A stretch of DNA of 64,000 nt from Coriobacteriia bacterium (GTDB lineage Bacteria > Actinomycetota > Coriobacteriia > WRKU01 > WQUG01): NCBI GenBank assembly GCA_009779855.1, contig WRBC01000006.1, positions 1-64,000 on the forward strand, read 5' to 3'. Made by a program: the position numbers and the translations under genes. The notes below the pieces were generated by a model. It had not been told where the DNA came from, searched no databases, and saw only the letters and a program-made list of their open reading frames with translations. Position 1 is the first letter of the stretch. Each line of letters begins with the position of its first letter. Positions 1-10,095 of the stretch are shown here, in pieces.

Positions 1-2800
1 TCCGCCCTCTGGGTTTCTTGTGGAAGTTTGATTTCCTACTTCGTCATGTGTGAGGTGTGTAACACGTCTAAGCGGATCACGAATGCGCTCTACGTTGCCT
101 ACTGCATCATAGATCGTGGCTGTTTCGGCACCATTAGGTTGTGTAAGCGTTATGACTCTGCCCAGTAAGTCGTGTTCAAAGTAGGTGGTATATCCGCGCT
201 CATCGGTCTGCGAGACTGCGTTACCCATTTCATCAAAGGCACTTTCAGTGTAGACACCTGATGAGTTGGTCTCTTTTACCTGCCTACCTAATGCATCAAA
301 TTCAAAAGTAGTAGTTTGGTCAAGTGGATTAGTGGTTGCGATTACCTGGCCAATTTCGTCATATTCCGTAGTCCACGTACGGCCAAAGGCATCTTCTCTT
401 TCTATCTGTCTGCCCTCAGAATCATAGGTGAAGAGAGTTGTTTCACCGTCCGCTTCACAGGTGCTTGAGGTTAGGTTGCCTAAAGTGTCAAAGGTATGCG
501 TTGTGGTGTTACCGCGCAAGTCGGTTTCTGAAATAAGGTTGCCTGCTATGTCATATTCAAAGGTGATTTCCTGGTCTAGGGCATTAGTCGTGCTAAGCAG
601 ATTACCTACATAATCGAAGGTATGTGTAGTTGTGATATCTAGGCTATTGGACTCTTCAACGATATTGCTCACTTCGTCGAAGGCTCGTGTTATTTGTAGG
701 CCCTCAGGAAGGGTCGTGGTGGTCTCACGACTTAAACCATCGAACTCTCTTAGAGTGATGGCCCCTCTAGGGTCTGTTTCCTTTGTGACATTGCCTAGGG
801 CATCCAATTCGAAGGTCGTGGCATGGCCTAGTGCATCCGTTGACGCAGTTAGCCTATCAGCCGCATCATAGGTGAACGTTGTGACATTGCCTAAGGCATC
901 TATTTCCTGTACTGCCCTACCCGCACTGTCAAAGATCGTCTTGGTCTGTGCGCCTCTGGCATCAATGGTGCCTACTACTTGCTCCACCGCATCATAGATT
1001 GTACGTGTTTCATTGCCATAGGCGTCACGGGTTAGTACTTCATTTCCAACCTCATCAAAGACTGTTTCTGTCGTATTGCCCAGTGCATCGGTCTGCGATA
1101 GTACCCTACCCTCTGCATCATGCTCAAAATAAATGGCATTGCCTAGAGTATCCTCTTCCCTAGTGATATTGCCCACCGCATCATGTTCAAAATTGCGCGT
1201 ATTACCGTACTGGTCGGTGCTCGATATGACCCTACCTAGTGCATCATGTTCAAAAGCAGTTTCTGCCCCTTCTGAGGTACTTTCGCGCACAAGCCAGCCT
1301 GCAGCATTGTATTCGTATTCTGTGATAAGGCCAAGTGGACTAGTTTCACTTACCAGCCTGCCAAAGTCATCGTATTCGAAGGTCGTGGTTGCCCCGTTAG
1401 GTGCAGCCTCCTCAAGTACGCGTCCGTGCACATCCAGGGTATAGTGGGTTTCGTGACCCAGGGCATCTATGCGCTTTATAGGCACTTCAGTAATCGTGCA
1501 GTAAATAGTTTCTTCTGTATTGCCTAGCGCATCTGTAGTGCTAATGACGTTTTCATTGCCATCTAGCTCAAAGATCGTTGTATTACCTAGAGGATCGGTT
1601 TCTGCAATTACGTTACCCATCTCATCATGTTCAAAGTAGGTAGTGTGACCCAGCGGATTCGTTATAGAGAGTTGATTGCCTAGATAGTCATAAGTCTTGG
1701 TGAAAGTGTTCCCCAGTGCATCGGTAACACCTTCCATGTAACCCCAGGGGGAATAAGTAAAGTTCGTAGTAAAACCGCGTGCATCCGTGATTGAACTAGT
1801 CGACCCAGCTGGCGTAAAACCATACTGCATAAGCGCACCGGTGAAGTCTGCTTCAGAGGTGATATTCCCCTGCGCATCAAAGGTGTTACGCGCCGTATTG
1901 CCCAGTGGGTCAGTGGTTGCGGTCAGATTCCTCTGCAAGTTGTAGGTGAAGGTCGTTGTATTGCCTAGTGCATCTGTCTGTGTTGCGGGCTCTGGATTAG
2001 TGCCTGTGTAAGTAAATTGAGTTGCGTTGCCCAGGGCATCGGTCTGGGTAAGTACTCTGCCTAGGCTATCATGCGTAAAGGTTTGCTGGGTAATTCCGTT
2101 TACATTGATTTGCGTTAAGTTGCCCTGTCCATCATAGGTATTAACCGTGTGCAGTCCGCAGAAGTCCACATGTCCTGTCACTTGCCCGCGGGCATTATAG
2201 CTCCAGGTGGCCTGTGCCCCGTCTGCACGTATTTCTGATATTACATCCCCCCGTGCATTGAAAGTACGTGACGTGGTGTTTCCTGCACGATCAGTAGTCG
2301 TAGTGGGGTTTCCGTTCGTATAAGCAAATACTTCATAGCTACCATCGGGGTGTTCTACCCGTATCTTCCTACCCTGATTATCCATAAATACGCGCTTCTC
2401 GTTGCCTAGGGCATCAGTCATTAGCACCTGACTGGTCACGCCGTTTGCATGACGCGCCACGTATTGGATGTAGGATACTCCCCCTTCACCGTCTACCTGC
2501 CTAGTTACACGGCCGTAGTTGTCGAAGGTGTCTTGAATCATGACTGTACCGTTAGGATTTATCCATGAAATCATACGGTGCTGCGTGTCATAGGTGTAGC
2601 GATAGGTCCTACCCGACGCATTTGTGAAGGAGGTCATGTTGTCATTGGCATCATAGGTGTATCTAAGTGTGCCCCCTGTTGGAAGTGCTATCTGCGTTAT
2701 GCGTCCCCGTACGTCAGTTGTGATGTTGTACCTAAGACCTGAAGGATCAACTATCGCTGATATGATTCCGTACCTGTCACGCTCTAGAGTGGTGACACGA
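1..2800 (-). repeat. YD-repeat array (Rhs)
   Basis: The protein is built of units of roughly 20 residues (about 60 nt) with the pattern YDxxGN-x-hydrophobic followed by DxxGR. At DNA level this shows as recurring blocks that read as tgcc-tag-gcatc on the plus strand. The array continues past base 1. In characterised Rhs/Tc proteins such repeats fold into a beta-strand shell; here that is family knowledge, not observed. Confidence 0.9.
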
Positions 2801-5631
2801 CCGCGGTAGTCAGTGATTGTGCGTAGCTGGCCATGCCTGTCAAAGCGCCTAGTCTCGCCAGCTTCAGTGCGTATCTGCCATTCATAGACGTTATAGGATT
2901 CGGGGCCTTCTCCCCAATCAATACTGTTTGTTCCCACCTGTATACGGCTTAAGTCATAGTGATGACCTTCAAAAGATGCACGGAAGCTATTTCCAACAGG
3001 AACGAACTCAAGAATTGATCCGTTTCCTCTGTTATAGGCTATGTAGTCATTTTCTAAATGCACTAAGAACTCATCAAAGCCAAAGGACCAGCCACGTCCA
3101 AAGGGTGACATGACGTCAGCACGCAGCGAATTGTAGTCACGTTTTAGGGTAAAGTCTGCACCTAGGGATTCGACAGAGAAGTCTTCTTCCCAAATCCATA
3201 GGTTTCCTGTATTAAGGTTTACAGGATCCAGTGAGAATATGGCATTTTTACCTTGCCCATTCAGCAGGTTATTAATTTGTGCCTGCATGGAACGGTTCGG
3301 TGTTGTGGGTGAGGTAAAGTGCCTATTTACGATTCTTGGGTTTCTTAAGAACAGCGTATTACCCTGCCTGATAAGCATGTCGGGCGTTCGGTTATCTGCA
3401 GCAATCGTGGCTACCGGTACGTTATAGAAGCGCCCAATCGATGCTAGGGTATCCCAGCCAGTCACACGGTAAACAATAAATCTATCCGACCTGTTCTCGC
3501 GCCCTGTGCTACCACCAATCTGGCGCGCCCTAAAGTGATAGTAATAGTAGGTATTAAGTTGCGGATTTAAGAAAAGCGTGCCTGTTTGCCAGTTCTGCCT
3601 TCTACCTGAAAAAACAGAAAGGCGGCTAGGGTTCCCCAGCATATTTTCAAAGTCCCTTGAATCTGGATAGATAAGAGATCTGTTAGCAAGGGTCGTTCCT
3701 GTCTGCGGGTTTGTGTTAGTTCCGCATATATTTACGCGCCAGTCTACCAAGGCATCTGGACGTGCCATCCCGTAGACAAAGGTACCCACGGTATTGATTT
3801 GCCCAAAGCGACTGTTCTGTACCATGGGGGTTACTCTGCCCCGGGTACCATTTAGGGGGAAGTTAGGGTTTGCCTGGGGTTCTGGTGTCCAGTTAATGAT
3901 GACGCGTGGTCGCCAGCTTTCTTGAAAACCAGGGTTGGCACGTGGGTTTGACCTATCTGTCGCAAATCCTGACACCGAATGAGCTTCATTCCTTGCGCGC
4001 AATTGGAAGCCATGATGAACTTCTCTGTTCGTGACCACGTTTTCAATAGCTGTGCGTACATCAAAGTGTTGGTAACCTATACGTGACTGCTGTGTAAAAC
4101 CTGGCCCCTGCGACGTGGGCTCACGCCTCATAGAGACAGCCTGGTTCCAGGTTATAGTATCAACTCTTTGATTCCAGTTATAGAACAGTCTGTGAGCTTC
4201 AATACGCATCGCGCCATTAGACCTATTGGATACCTGTCGTAACCTTAGGTGCGCTGAATCTATGCGAGCAGACGGTGGAATATTAACGTTATTCAATTGC
4301 CAGAAATAAATCATATGGCGAGCAAAGCCAAAATCATTGGCACCTGCTACTCCCAGATAACGGGCTCGCATATTGCCAACGTACGCATGGGCACGTCCAC
4401 CATAGAGCCTTCTTTGAGTCACCGTTCTACTTGTTGAGCTGCTATTCTCTGTAGTGCGCTCTGAAAGCACTTGAATATTAAGACTCACAGGAAATATGCG
4501 ATCTTCAGATGCAAGCCAGTCCGTATCAAGCCCCAGGGTAAGTGTGTAGTTGCTTCCACCTGTATTTTCCAGTGAAACAGTCGTCTCAAGGCTCATTTCT
4601 TCGGTAGTGCACATAAGAAGTGGGGCCGTTAAAACATAGACGATCTCTTCGGTTTGACTGTCAAAGAAAAGGATGGCTCCCTCATCCTTTTCTACCACTA
4701 GACCGTGAGAATCAATCTCAAAAGTAAGTGTGTCAAAATCTGTGGGTTCTCGCAGAAGGGCAGCGATATGAGTAAACTCTGCCTCAGTCCTAAATTCAAC
4801 ATCAACGTCCTCAAAGACATCATTATAAAGAACCGCATTTTCTAGGTGTGCTGGACGCGTAAAATCACCGTCTGCCTGCGTAAGCGTAAGTGCCTGCCCC
4901 AGAGATAAAAAGCTAGCTGTAAAGTCTTCGTCTTCTTCCAGGTCTACAGGCAATCTTACGTCAAGCAAAGTCGCGGCTGGGTTCAGATAGTCATTAGCAA
5001 AGAGCAATGACGCAGGCTCAAGTTCAGTGTCTACAGTAAGTGTCGTACCTGATGAGGTGTAAAAGTAATTGGGGTCAGTCGTGATCATGGTGCGGTAGGA
5101 GTCTTGTCCTACTCTAAAAGTTTTGTGGAACTGTCCTACTTCGATGGGATCACCTAGGCCCGCAAGTTCAGGGTCGACCTCATCTTCTAGTACCAGCGGA
5201 TACCTTAGGTCGGGATTAAGTTCAGGCCCCTCATCGTAGTTGCTATCTAGGCTACCATCTGGCGCAGTAGTGGTTTCTGTAGAAGGCGGGGCTGTAGTAG
5301 TCGTAATAGTTGGCGTGGTGTTATTGGAGGGAAAATTAGGGGACGCAAAGTCCTGATTGGTCAAGGATGCCGTCCTGTTTGCGGTGTGTTCAGTATGTGC
5401 CGTAAAAGCTTCCCCTACTTCTAGGTCGGCGAAGCCAAAATCTGCAGGTGCAGGATAGCGGAAGATACCCTGTCTGAATTGATCTACCCCTCTGACCGTG
5501 TCTGCAATAGCCACAAGGGGAACAGATACGAACAGCATAAGCGCTGCCAAAAAGACGGCAATAATCTGCCTCCATTTAGCGGCATGGGGACTAGTAACGC
5601 GGGGATTAGCGACGTGAGAAGAGTTGTTCAT
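1..5631 (-). CDS. Rhs/YD-repeat surface protein, C-terminus beyond window
   Basis: One open frame runs from ATG at 5631 to base 1 without a stop (at least 1877 codons); the C-terminus, where Rhs proteins carry a variable tip, is missing. Residues about 18-43 form a signal peptide or anchor ending near VAIAD. A Thr/Pro-rich linker follows. Residues about 445-585 resemble a DNRLRE cell-wall domain (IPPSARIDSAHLRLRQ; FDVRTAIENV). Residues about 720-770 are LysM-like (YRVTGWDTLASIGRFYN). At about 795-870 comes the Rhs-type DPVNLNTGNLWIWEEDFS module with FGRGWSFGFDEFL. From about residue 945 to the window edge there are dozens of YD repeats (for example YDAVGNVERIRDP). It is last of a three-gene operon, 9 nt after the upstream stop, with a purine-rich AGGAG site about 15 nt upstream. 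Members of this family are polymorphic toxins or adhesins; which applies here cannot be judged without the tip. Confidence 0.9.
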   Translation of the reverse strand, partial: MNNSSHVANPRVTSPHAAKWRQIIAVFLAALMLFVSVPLVAIADTVRGVDQFRQGIFRYPAPADFGFADLEVGEAFTAHTEHTANRTASLTNQDFASPNFPSNNTTPTITTTTAPPSTETTTAPDGSLDSNYDEGPELNPDLRYPLVLEDEVDPELAGLGDPIEVGQFHKTFRVGQDSYRTMITTDPNYFYTSSGTTLTVDTELEPASLLFANDYLNPAATLLDVRLPVDLEEDEDFTASFLSLGQALTLTQADGDFTRPAHLENAVLYNDVFEDVDVEFRTEAEFTHIAALLREPTDFDTLTFEIDSHGLVVEKDEGAILFFDSQTEEIVYVLTAPLLMCTTEEMSLETTVSLENTGGSNYTLTLGLDTDWLASEDRIFPVSLNIQVLSERTTENSSSTSRTVTQRRLYGGRAHAYVGNMRARYLGVAGANDFGFARHMIYFWQLNNVNIPPSARIDSAHLRLRQVSNRSNGAMRIEAHRLFYNWNQRVDTITWNQAVSMRREPTSQGPGFTQQSRIGYQHFDVRTAIENVVTNREVHHGFQLRARNEAHSVSGFATDRSNPRANPGFQESWRPRVIINWTPEPQANPNFPLNGTRGRVTPMVQNSRFGQINTVGTFVYGMARPDALVDWRVNICGTNTNPQTGTTLANRSLIYPDSRDFENMLGNPSRLSVFSGRRQNWQTGTLFLNPQLNTYYYYHFRARQIGGSTGRENRSDRFIVYRVTGWDTLASIGRFYNVPVATIAADNRTPDMLIRQGNTLFLRNPRIVNRHFTSPTTPNRSMQAQINNLLNGQGKNAIFSLDPVNLNTGNLWIWEEDFSVESLGADFTLKRDYNSLRADVMSPFGRGWSFGFDEFLVHLENDYIAYNRGNGSILEFVPVGNSFRASFEGHHYDLSRIQVGTNSIDWGEGPESYNVYEWQIRTEAGETRRFDRHGQLRTITDYRGRVTTLERDRYGIISAIVDPSGLRYNITTDVRGRITQIALPTGGTLRYTYDANDNMTSFTNASGRTYRYTYDTQHRMISWINPNGTVMIQDTFDNYGRVTRQVDGEGGVSYIQYVARHANGVTSQVLMTDALGNEKRVFMDNQGRKIRVEHPDGSYEVFAYTNGNPTTTTDRAGNTTSRTFNARGDVISEIRADGAQATWSYNARGQVTGHVDFCGLHTVNTYDGQGNLTQINVNGITQQTFTHDSLGRVLTQTDALGNATQFTYTGTNPEPATQTDALGNTTTFTYNLQRNLTATTDPLGNTARNTFDAQGNITSEADFTGALMQYGFTPAGSTSSITDARGFTTNFTYSPWGYMEGVTDALGNTFTKTYDYLGNQLSITNPLGHTTYFEHDEMGNVIAETDPLGNTTIFELDGNENVISTTDALGNTEETIYCTITEVPIKRIDALGHETHYTLDVHGRVLEEAAPNGATTTFEYDDFGRLVSETSPLGLITEYEYNAAGWLVRESTSEGAETAFEHDALGRVISSTDQYGNTRNFEHDAVGNITREEDTLGNAIYFEHDAEGRVLSQTDALGNTTETVFDEVGNEVLTRDAYGNETRTIYDAVEQVVGTIDARGAQTKTIFDSAGRAVQEIDALGNVTTFTYDAADRLTASTDALGHATTFELDALGNVTKETDPRGAITLREFDGLSRETTTTLPEGLQITRAFDEVSNIVEESNSLDITTTHTFDYVGNLLSTTNALDQEITFEYDIAGNLISETDLRGNTTTHTFDTLGNLTSSTCEADGETTLFTYDSEGRQIEREDAFGRTWTTEYDEIGQVIATTNPLDQTTTFEFDALGRQVKETNSSGVYTESAFDEMGNAVSQTDERGYTTYFEHDLLGRVITLTQPNGAETATIYDAVGNVERIRDPLRRVTHLTHDEVGNQTSTRNPEGG

Positions 5632-5640
5632 AGCTTTCCC

Positions 5641-6615
5641 TTACTCCTCTTCCGCGTAGTGACGTTCAGGTGCGTATTCTGATTCTGCACCAAGAACGTT
5701 GCCTTGATTGTCGTATGCACCCTCTGAGTCCCACAGCGCGGGGGTCTGCTGTGAGTCCTCCTGCTGCTGTGCTGCGTCCTTTTGCAAGGCTAGGGCAAGA
5801 GCCATGTACCACACAGCCACTAGGGTAGAAAGAACAGCCACAAGGGCGCTCAGGCCAAGGCTTGTGCCAAAGACGAAGAGCACCACAAGCTTTACCAGAT
5901 GTATTGTAGCCACCCAAACGAAAAGAATGCCAAAGCTTTTCGCAAAACCAGCAAAGGTCAACTTTTCTTCCTTAAGGCACGACGCAAGGAACACGTAGAA
6001 AGCAGTTGCAAAGAGCACCGCAAGCAAGGCGCTTGCGTGATCCACTCCTGTTTTTGTCAGGTCGAAACGCGTAACATCCCCCGCAAAAAGAAGTCTAGCA
6101 AAATGCCCTAAAGCAAAACTTTTTACTGCAGTCACAAAGAGGAAGCCTAAGACTAGCAGCGCAATCCTTAGGGTCACTGTCCTTTTCCTTAGCGGGCGCG
6201 CAAGGCTAAAAAGTGCCCAGATTAGCGCAACTAGGCTTAATGCAAGAGGAATTAGTGCCAGCACAACAGGAAGCACAGGATGACTGATGCCAGTAGCAAT
6301 ATTGGGGTCGAAGGGGTCTGTCAGCAGGCGTTCTGTCTTTTGGGACGAAAGCAGCGTCGCTGTCGAGAAAACAAGAAGTGCTACAAATGCAGCCATGGCT
6401 TCTTTTTTGTATATGCGCAGCTGCTCTATGGTAGAGGGAACGAAAAGGAACTCTGCTACGTTTTTCGTAGGCTGCTCTTCTGGTGGATTCAATGCATCCT
6501 CCAATGTTTCTGCAGCTGTTTCTTCAAGCATTTCCCTGGACAACTCTTCGTCCACCCTTGCTTCCCTATCTTCGCGCACGTTTCTATTCCTGTTCACTGG
6601 TCTGTCTTTACTCAT
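5641..6615 (-). CDS. polytopic membrane protein of unknown function in Rhs operon
   Basis: The protein is about 324 residues. A charged, acidic cytoplasmic N-terminus of roughly 80 residues (Arg/Asn/Glu-rich) precedes about six or seven hydrophobic segments (for example AFVALLVFSTATLL, VLPVVLALIPLALSLVALIWALF, LSALVAVLSTLVAVWYMALALAL) and an acidic tail. I recognise no family. The chosen ATG at 6615 gives MSKDRPVNRN; an in-frame GTG at 6627 is possible but has its AGG right against it. Either start overlaps the end of the upstream adhesin gene, and the Rhs gene follows 9 nt downstream, so the three are probably co-transcribed and translationally coupled. It may serve export or anchoring of the partners, but that is only a guess from position. 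Confidence 0.75.
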   Translation of the reverse strand: MSKDRPVNRNRNVREDREARVDEELSREMLEETAAETLEDALNPPEEQPTKNVAEFLFVPSTIEQLRIYKKEAMAAFVALLVFSTATLLSSQKTERLLTDPFDPNIATGISHPVLPVVLALIPLALSLVALIWALFSLARPLRKRTVTLRIALLVLGFLFVTAVKSFALGHFARLLFAGDVTRFDLTKTGVDHASALLAVLFATAFYVFLASCLKEEKLTFAGFAKSFGILFVWVATIHLVKLVVLFVFGTSLGLSALVAVLSTLVAVWYMALALALQKDAAQQQEDSQQTPALWDSEGAYDNQGNVLGAESEYAPERHYAEEE

Positions 6616-9600
6616 GAGTCCACGCACACCTAACAGTTATGCGATATATACGATTACTCTGTCTGTCCTGTGAAGTCACCCTAATCTGCACTGTACGGTG
6701 TTCTCCTCTGGGAATGTTTAGACGTAGCGAGCTTGCATTTTGAAAGCTTTGCCTATCCGAAGTTCTCATCTGGATACGCGCTGCACTATCACGGGGTATA
6801 GGCGTAATGGTTACCTGCGAAATCGTGCTGCGCAAATTAAGACGGGAATTTAAACTGCCTGGCGCAAAGTGCGTAGTAAGGGTACCTGCAGACCTTGAGA
6901 CCTGCTGTAACCTTGCGTCATTTGACCTCCACTGTGCGTAAAGAGCCATATCTGCTGTTGCCCGGGTTTGCGGACCTACTGGCTGTCTTCCTGCGCTATC
7001 AAGTGTCCATCCGCCAAAGACTCTGCCCATACGTTCTGGCACGGGGAGGCTGCCAAGGCGTGCGCCCACCTCTCGTGTTTGTGCGGCAATAGTACGTCCG
7101 CCATGTGCGTCAAAGGTGATGTTAACCTGACCTGCTCGCCAGCGTGCAAACAAAGTGATATCACTGGTGACAATGTGGTCTGCACTGATTCTAGTGCCGC
7201 CTGTTGATGAGGAATACCAACCCAGGAAGGTGTGGAAGGGTTTATGCGGGGTGGGCAGTGCCTCTAATGCCTTGCCAAAGTGTGCAGGCATCTGTGCCAC
7301 AAACGAACCACCCTGTGAATCGAAGACAACGCCATAAGTACTTACCGTCCATTGTCCGTACAGTGTTTGCGAACGAGTAACGGGGGTTGTGCCAGTGATA
7401 TTGGTGCCCCCTTGCGACCTATCAAACCACCCTACAAAGGAATAACCTTCACGCGTAGGGGTCGGCAGTGCACCCATCGCGTCACCAAAGTTAAAGAAGT
7501 GGTCAGGAACAGCGCTTCCCCCTTGAGAATCGAAACTTATTCTAAAGTCAGCGGGGCTCCAGTGAGCAAAAAGGACTGTGTCAAAATCAAGCGTCAAGGG
7601 CAGGGTAGCCAGTGTGCCACCCACCATCTGCGTGTGCCAACCCATGAAGTTATAACCCGTACGTACGGGGGTCGGCAGTGCATCAAGCGTCGTTCCCTGG
7701 GTGTATTCTGTCGTCTGGGCAGGCATACCATTTTGCCCGTTAAGGGTCAGGGTAACTGTTGGAAGTGGCCTCCAGAATAGCTGGTCTAAATCTACGAACT
7801 CGCGCGCGTCCAAAGAAATCACCGTAGCATCATCTGCGTCAAAAGCGTCCTCGAAGAACTGTAGATTGTCAGGGATGGTATACCCCGCAGGTGCAAAACC
7901 TAAATAATACGTACCTGCATCAAGGGCAGCAAAGGCAAAAACACCATCTGAAGAGGTTTGAGCTGTATACAGTGGGGTCAGATTAGATGTGTTTTCGAAA
8001 AGGAATACCTGTGCAGGGTACACGGGAAGTCCTGTGACCTCATCGACTAGTATGCCCGTTATATGGGCTGCGGGGGAAAGGGTTGCGTTATGTCCCGTTA
8101 GATGAGTCCCCGCAGTTATAGTGATGCTGTTTGCAGCGTTAGGATCGTCGTGCTGGAAGTGATAAAGGGTTGAGTGCTCCCCTGTCACATCTGAGAACTC
8201 CATAATATACGTGCCAGGAATGATGCCCGCAAGGGTGAAGTTTCCAAAATCATCGGTAAATGTTTCATGTGCAGGGTTCTCTAGGAATTCCTGCGTGATG
8301 GGGTTTGGTGCGCCTGCCATATTAAAGAGCCTCACAGCTATACCTGGAAGCAAGTTAAGCGAAGTATCAGCGACGGTACCTGAAATACTTGAATCTAGGG
8401 TAAGCGTGACATCTCTGCCACTTAAGCGCTGAGCATTCGCAAGGGTGATGGGACCTGCGCGCGCAGGGACAAAGCCATCTACGTAATACAGATCTATAAA
8501 TCTGCCCTGTGTATCAGAGAAGTGCAGGAAATACGTTCCTGCGGCCAGTGCTCCAAAAAAGTAGGCACCGTCGGTTTCTGTAATGGTTTGATTGATGATT
8601 TCGAAACAGTCTAAAGTTTCTGGGTTAATTACTCCAGTACCTAGTCTAAGCAGTGATACGACAATATCTTCTACGGGGATGTTTGAACTATTCCTAGCGG
8701 TTCCCGAAATAGTTGCTGCAGGTGCTAATACGGCATCTATGTCTTCCCTTACATCTTCAGCCACAAGGGGAAGTGGAGTTGCTGTTTCCACCGAATTAGT
8801 AGCCGCGTAATACTGCGTTAGGAACAGGCCATCTGGACAGGAGAACTGAACAAAGTAGGTCCCGTTTTCAAGGCCAGTAAGCGCGAACTCTCCATTCACA
8901 TCAGTGTCGGTACTGGATAGTGCGAAGAAATCGCCTGAATCTTCTACAAAAACAGATACGATTATGTCCTCTAAGGGCGTATTGCCTGTGTCAGTAACCG
9001 TACCCGTGATGGCCCCTGATTGGGTAAGGATTGTATTTTGCAGGGTAAGGTTTGCATTCGCAGGAGCCGCTACTGTGTCGGCGGCCTCAAGCGCATACAT
9101 CTGATGATAGTAGATATGGCCATAGTTAAAGTCGAGGTCTCTAAAAGATAACTTGTAGCTTCCTGGCACAAGTGGACTTAGGGTATAAGACCCGTTAGTC
9201 GCAGTTGTTGTACTGAGCTCAGCAATGTATTCAACACCCTGCGGGGTCACCGTCTGCCTATATGCTGTCACTACGATATTTTCAAGTAGTTGTCCTGCAT
9301 CGTTTTGAACGACTCCCGAAAGAGTGGCAAAATTGGGAATGGCGTTTATGCTTAGGGTGTAATCCCCTTCTTCGATACCTGCAGCGCTTGAGATAAGGAC
9401 ATGATAAGTACCCGTTGTTGGCGCGATTAGACGAAGTTCAAGTCCGTCATACACAACCTGCGCATCACGCGAATCTATCAGCACATCCCCGCTTGCATTC
9501 GTAATAAGGAAAAGCATGTCAAATTCAAAACCGCTTACAACAAAGCTGTAAGCGGTACCAGAAGTTAAATTGACTGAATAGGTGTTAGCATATCTATCTT

Positions 9601-9817
9601 CGTCTATGATTTCTATCAAATGAGAAGGTGCGCCCTCAAAAAGCTCTGCATCGTGACTTATAGGAGGATTACCTAAGCCTTGAATGACTGACGAAGGAGG
9701 CAGGGTAACAGAGGATGCCAGTGCAAAAGCTGGAATAAGACTGGCAAGCACCATAAAAAGTACAAGAAAGAAGGGTATCTTTCTTCGTGTCTTGCTTATG
9801 GAGGTTTTCTGACTCAA
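6608..9817 (-). CDS. secreted multidomain adhesin-like protein (Cna-B-like + InlB B-repeats)
   Basis: The 1069-aa protein starts at TTG 9817 with a clear signal peptide (KIPFFLVLFMVLASLIPAFALA). A beta-sandwich resembling bacterial pre-peptidase C-terminal domains is possible at about 50-160. About five carboxypeptidase-regulatory/Cna-B-like repeats follow (SGTVADTSLNLLPGIAVRLF; DVNGEFALTGLENGTYFVQF) to about residue 690. Next come four Listeria-Bacteroides (InlB B) repeats of about 70 residues each (FDSQGGS, GYSFVGW, LYGQW) and a C-terminal cadherin-like beta-sandwich with Arg/Ser-rich strands. There is no LPXTG sorting signal or C-terminal membrane helix, so how it is retained at the surface is unclear. 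It is first in the operon with the membrane protein and Rhs gene. No strong Shine-Dalgarno is seen before the TTG, so the start is only moderately sure. Confidence 0.85.
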   Translation of the reverse strand: MSQKTSISKTRRKIPFFLVLFMVLASLIPAFALASSVTLPPSSVIQGLGNPPISHDAELFEGAPSHLIEIIDEDRYANTYSVNLTSGTAYSFVVSGFEFDMLFLITNASGDVLIDSRDAQVVYDGLELRLIAPTTGTYHVLISSAAGIEEGDYTLSINAIPNFATLSGVVQNDAGQLLENIVVTAYRQTVTPQGVEYIAELSTTTATNGSYTLSPLVPGSYKLSFRDLDFNYGHIYYHQMYALEAADTVAAPANANLTLQNTILTQSGAITGTVTDTGNTPLEDIIVSVFVEDSGDFFALSSTDTDVNGEFALTGLENGTYFVQFSCPDGLFLTQYYAATNSVETATPLPLVAEDVREDIDAVLAPAATISGTARNSSNIPVEDIVVSLLRLGTGVINPETLDCFEIINQTITETDGAYFFGALAAGTYFLHFSDTQGRFIDLYYVDGFVPARAGPITLANAQRLSGRDVTLTLDSSISGTVADTSLNLLPGIAVRLFNMAGAPNPITQEFLENPAHETFTDDFGNFTLAGIIPGTYIMEFSDVTGEHSTLYHFQHDDPNAANSITITAGTHLTGHNATLSPAAHITGILVDEVTGLPVYPAQVFLFENTSNLTPLYTAQTSSDGVFAFAALDAGTYYLGFAPAGYTIPDNLQFFEDAFDADDATVISLDAREFVDLDQLFWRPLPTVTLTLNGQNGMPAQTTEYTQGTTLDALPTPVRTGYNFMGWHTQMVGGTLATLPLTLDFDTVLFAHWSPADFRISFDSQGGSAVPDHFFNFGDAMGALPTPTREGYSFVGWFDRSQGGTNITGTTPVTRSQTLYGQWTVSTYGVVFDSQGGSFVAQMPAHFGKALEALPTPHKPFHTFLGWYSSSTGGTRISADHIVTSDITLFARWRAGQVNITFDAHGGRTIAAQTREVGARLGSLPVPERMGRVFGGWTLDSAGRQPVGPQTRATADMALYAQWRSNDARLQQVSRSAGTLTTHFAPGSLNSRLNLRSTISQVTITPIPRDSAARIQMRTSDRQSFQNASSLRLNIPRGEHRTVQIRVTSQDRQSNRIYRITVRCAWTHE

Positions 9818-10009
9818 GTAGTGTTCGCTTTCTTTGCGGATAATAGGGGCACTGCCTGCACTGTTTACGTCACGTTACCTTCACGGCATAAACCATAACA
9901 GAAGCCTTGAAAGCCTGTCAAATAGTTATGCGAGCCTTTTCAGACATTTTCGCCTGTTAAAGGATTGGACAATGTCGCTTTAATTGACGATACAGTTAGC
10001 TTGCCTTTC

Positions 10010-10039
10010 TTGAAGCTCGCTAGTAATCTGTGGTAACAT
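10010..10039 (+). promoter_or_regulatory. candidate rpmB promoter
   Basis: TTGAAG (10010-10015) and TAACAT (10034-10039) are separated by 18 bp, about 55 bp before the rpmB start. The -10 is imperfect, so this is a weak prediction. The rest of the 278-bp gap from 9818 to 10095 shows no gene. Confidence 0.35.
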
Positions 10040-10095
10040 ACTCTGTTCGACATTCAGATAGTTAAAACCATTCAGAAATACCAAGGAGTAGCACC

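Noticed and set aside
428-1444. Several plus-strand ORFs of 60-100 codons
   Set aside because: They are antisense to the YD-repeat frame, are compositionally odd (Ser/Val/Leu-rich repeats), lack Shine-Dalgarno sites and follow the repeat period.
1-2800. Regular repeats that might suggest a CRISPR array
   Set aside because: The units are degenerate, about 60 nt apart without constant repeats, and translate as YD repeats in one frame.
7352-7780. 142-codon plus-strand ORF
   Set aside because: It is antisense to the InlB-repeat coding region and has no recognisable domain or ribosome site.
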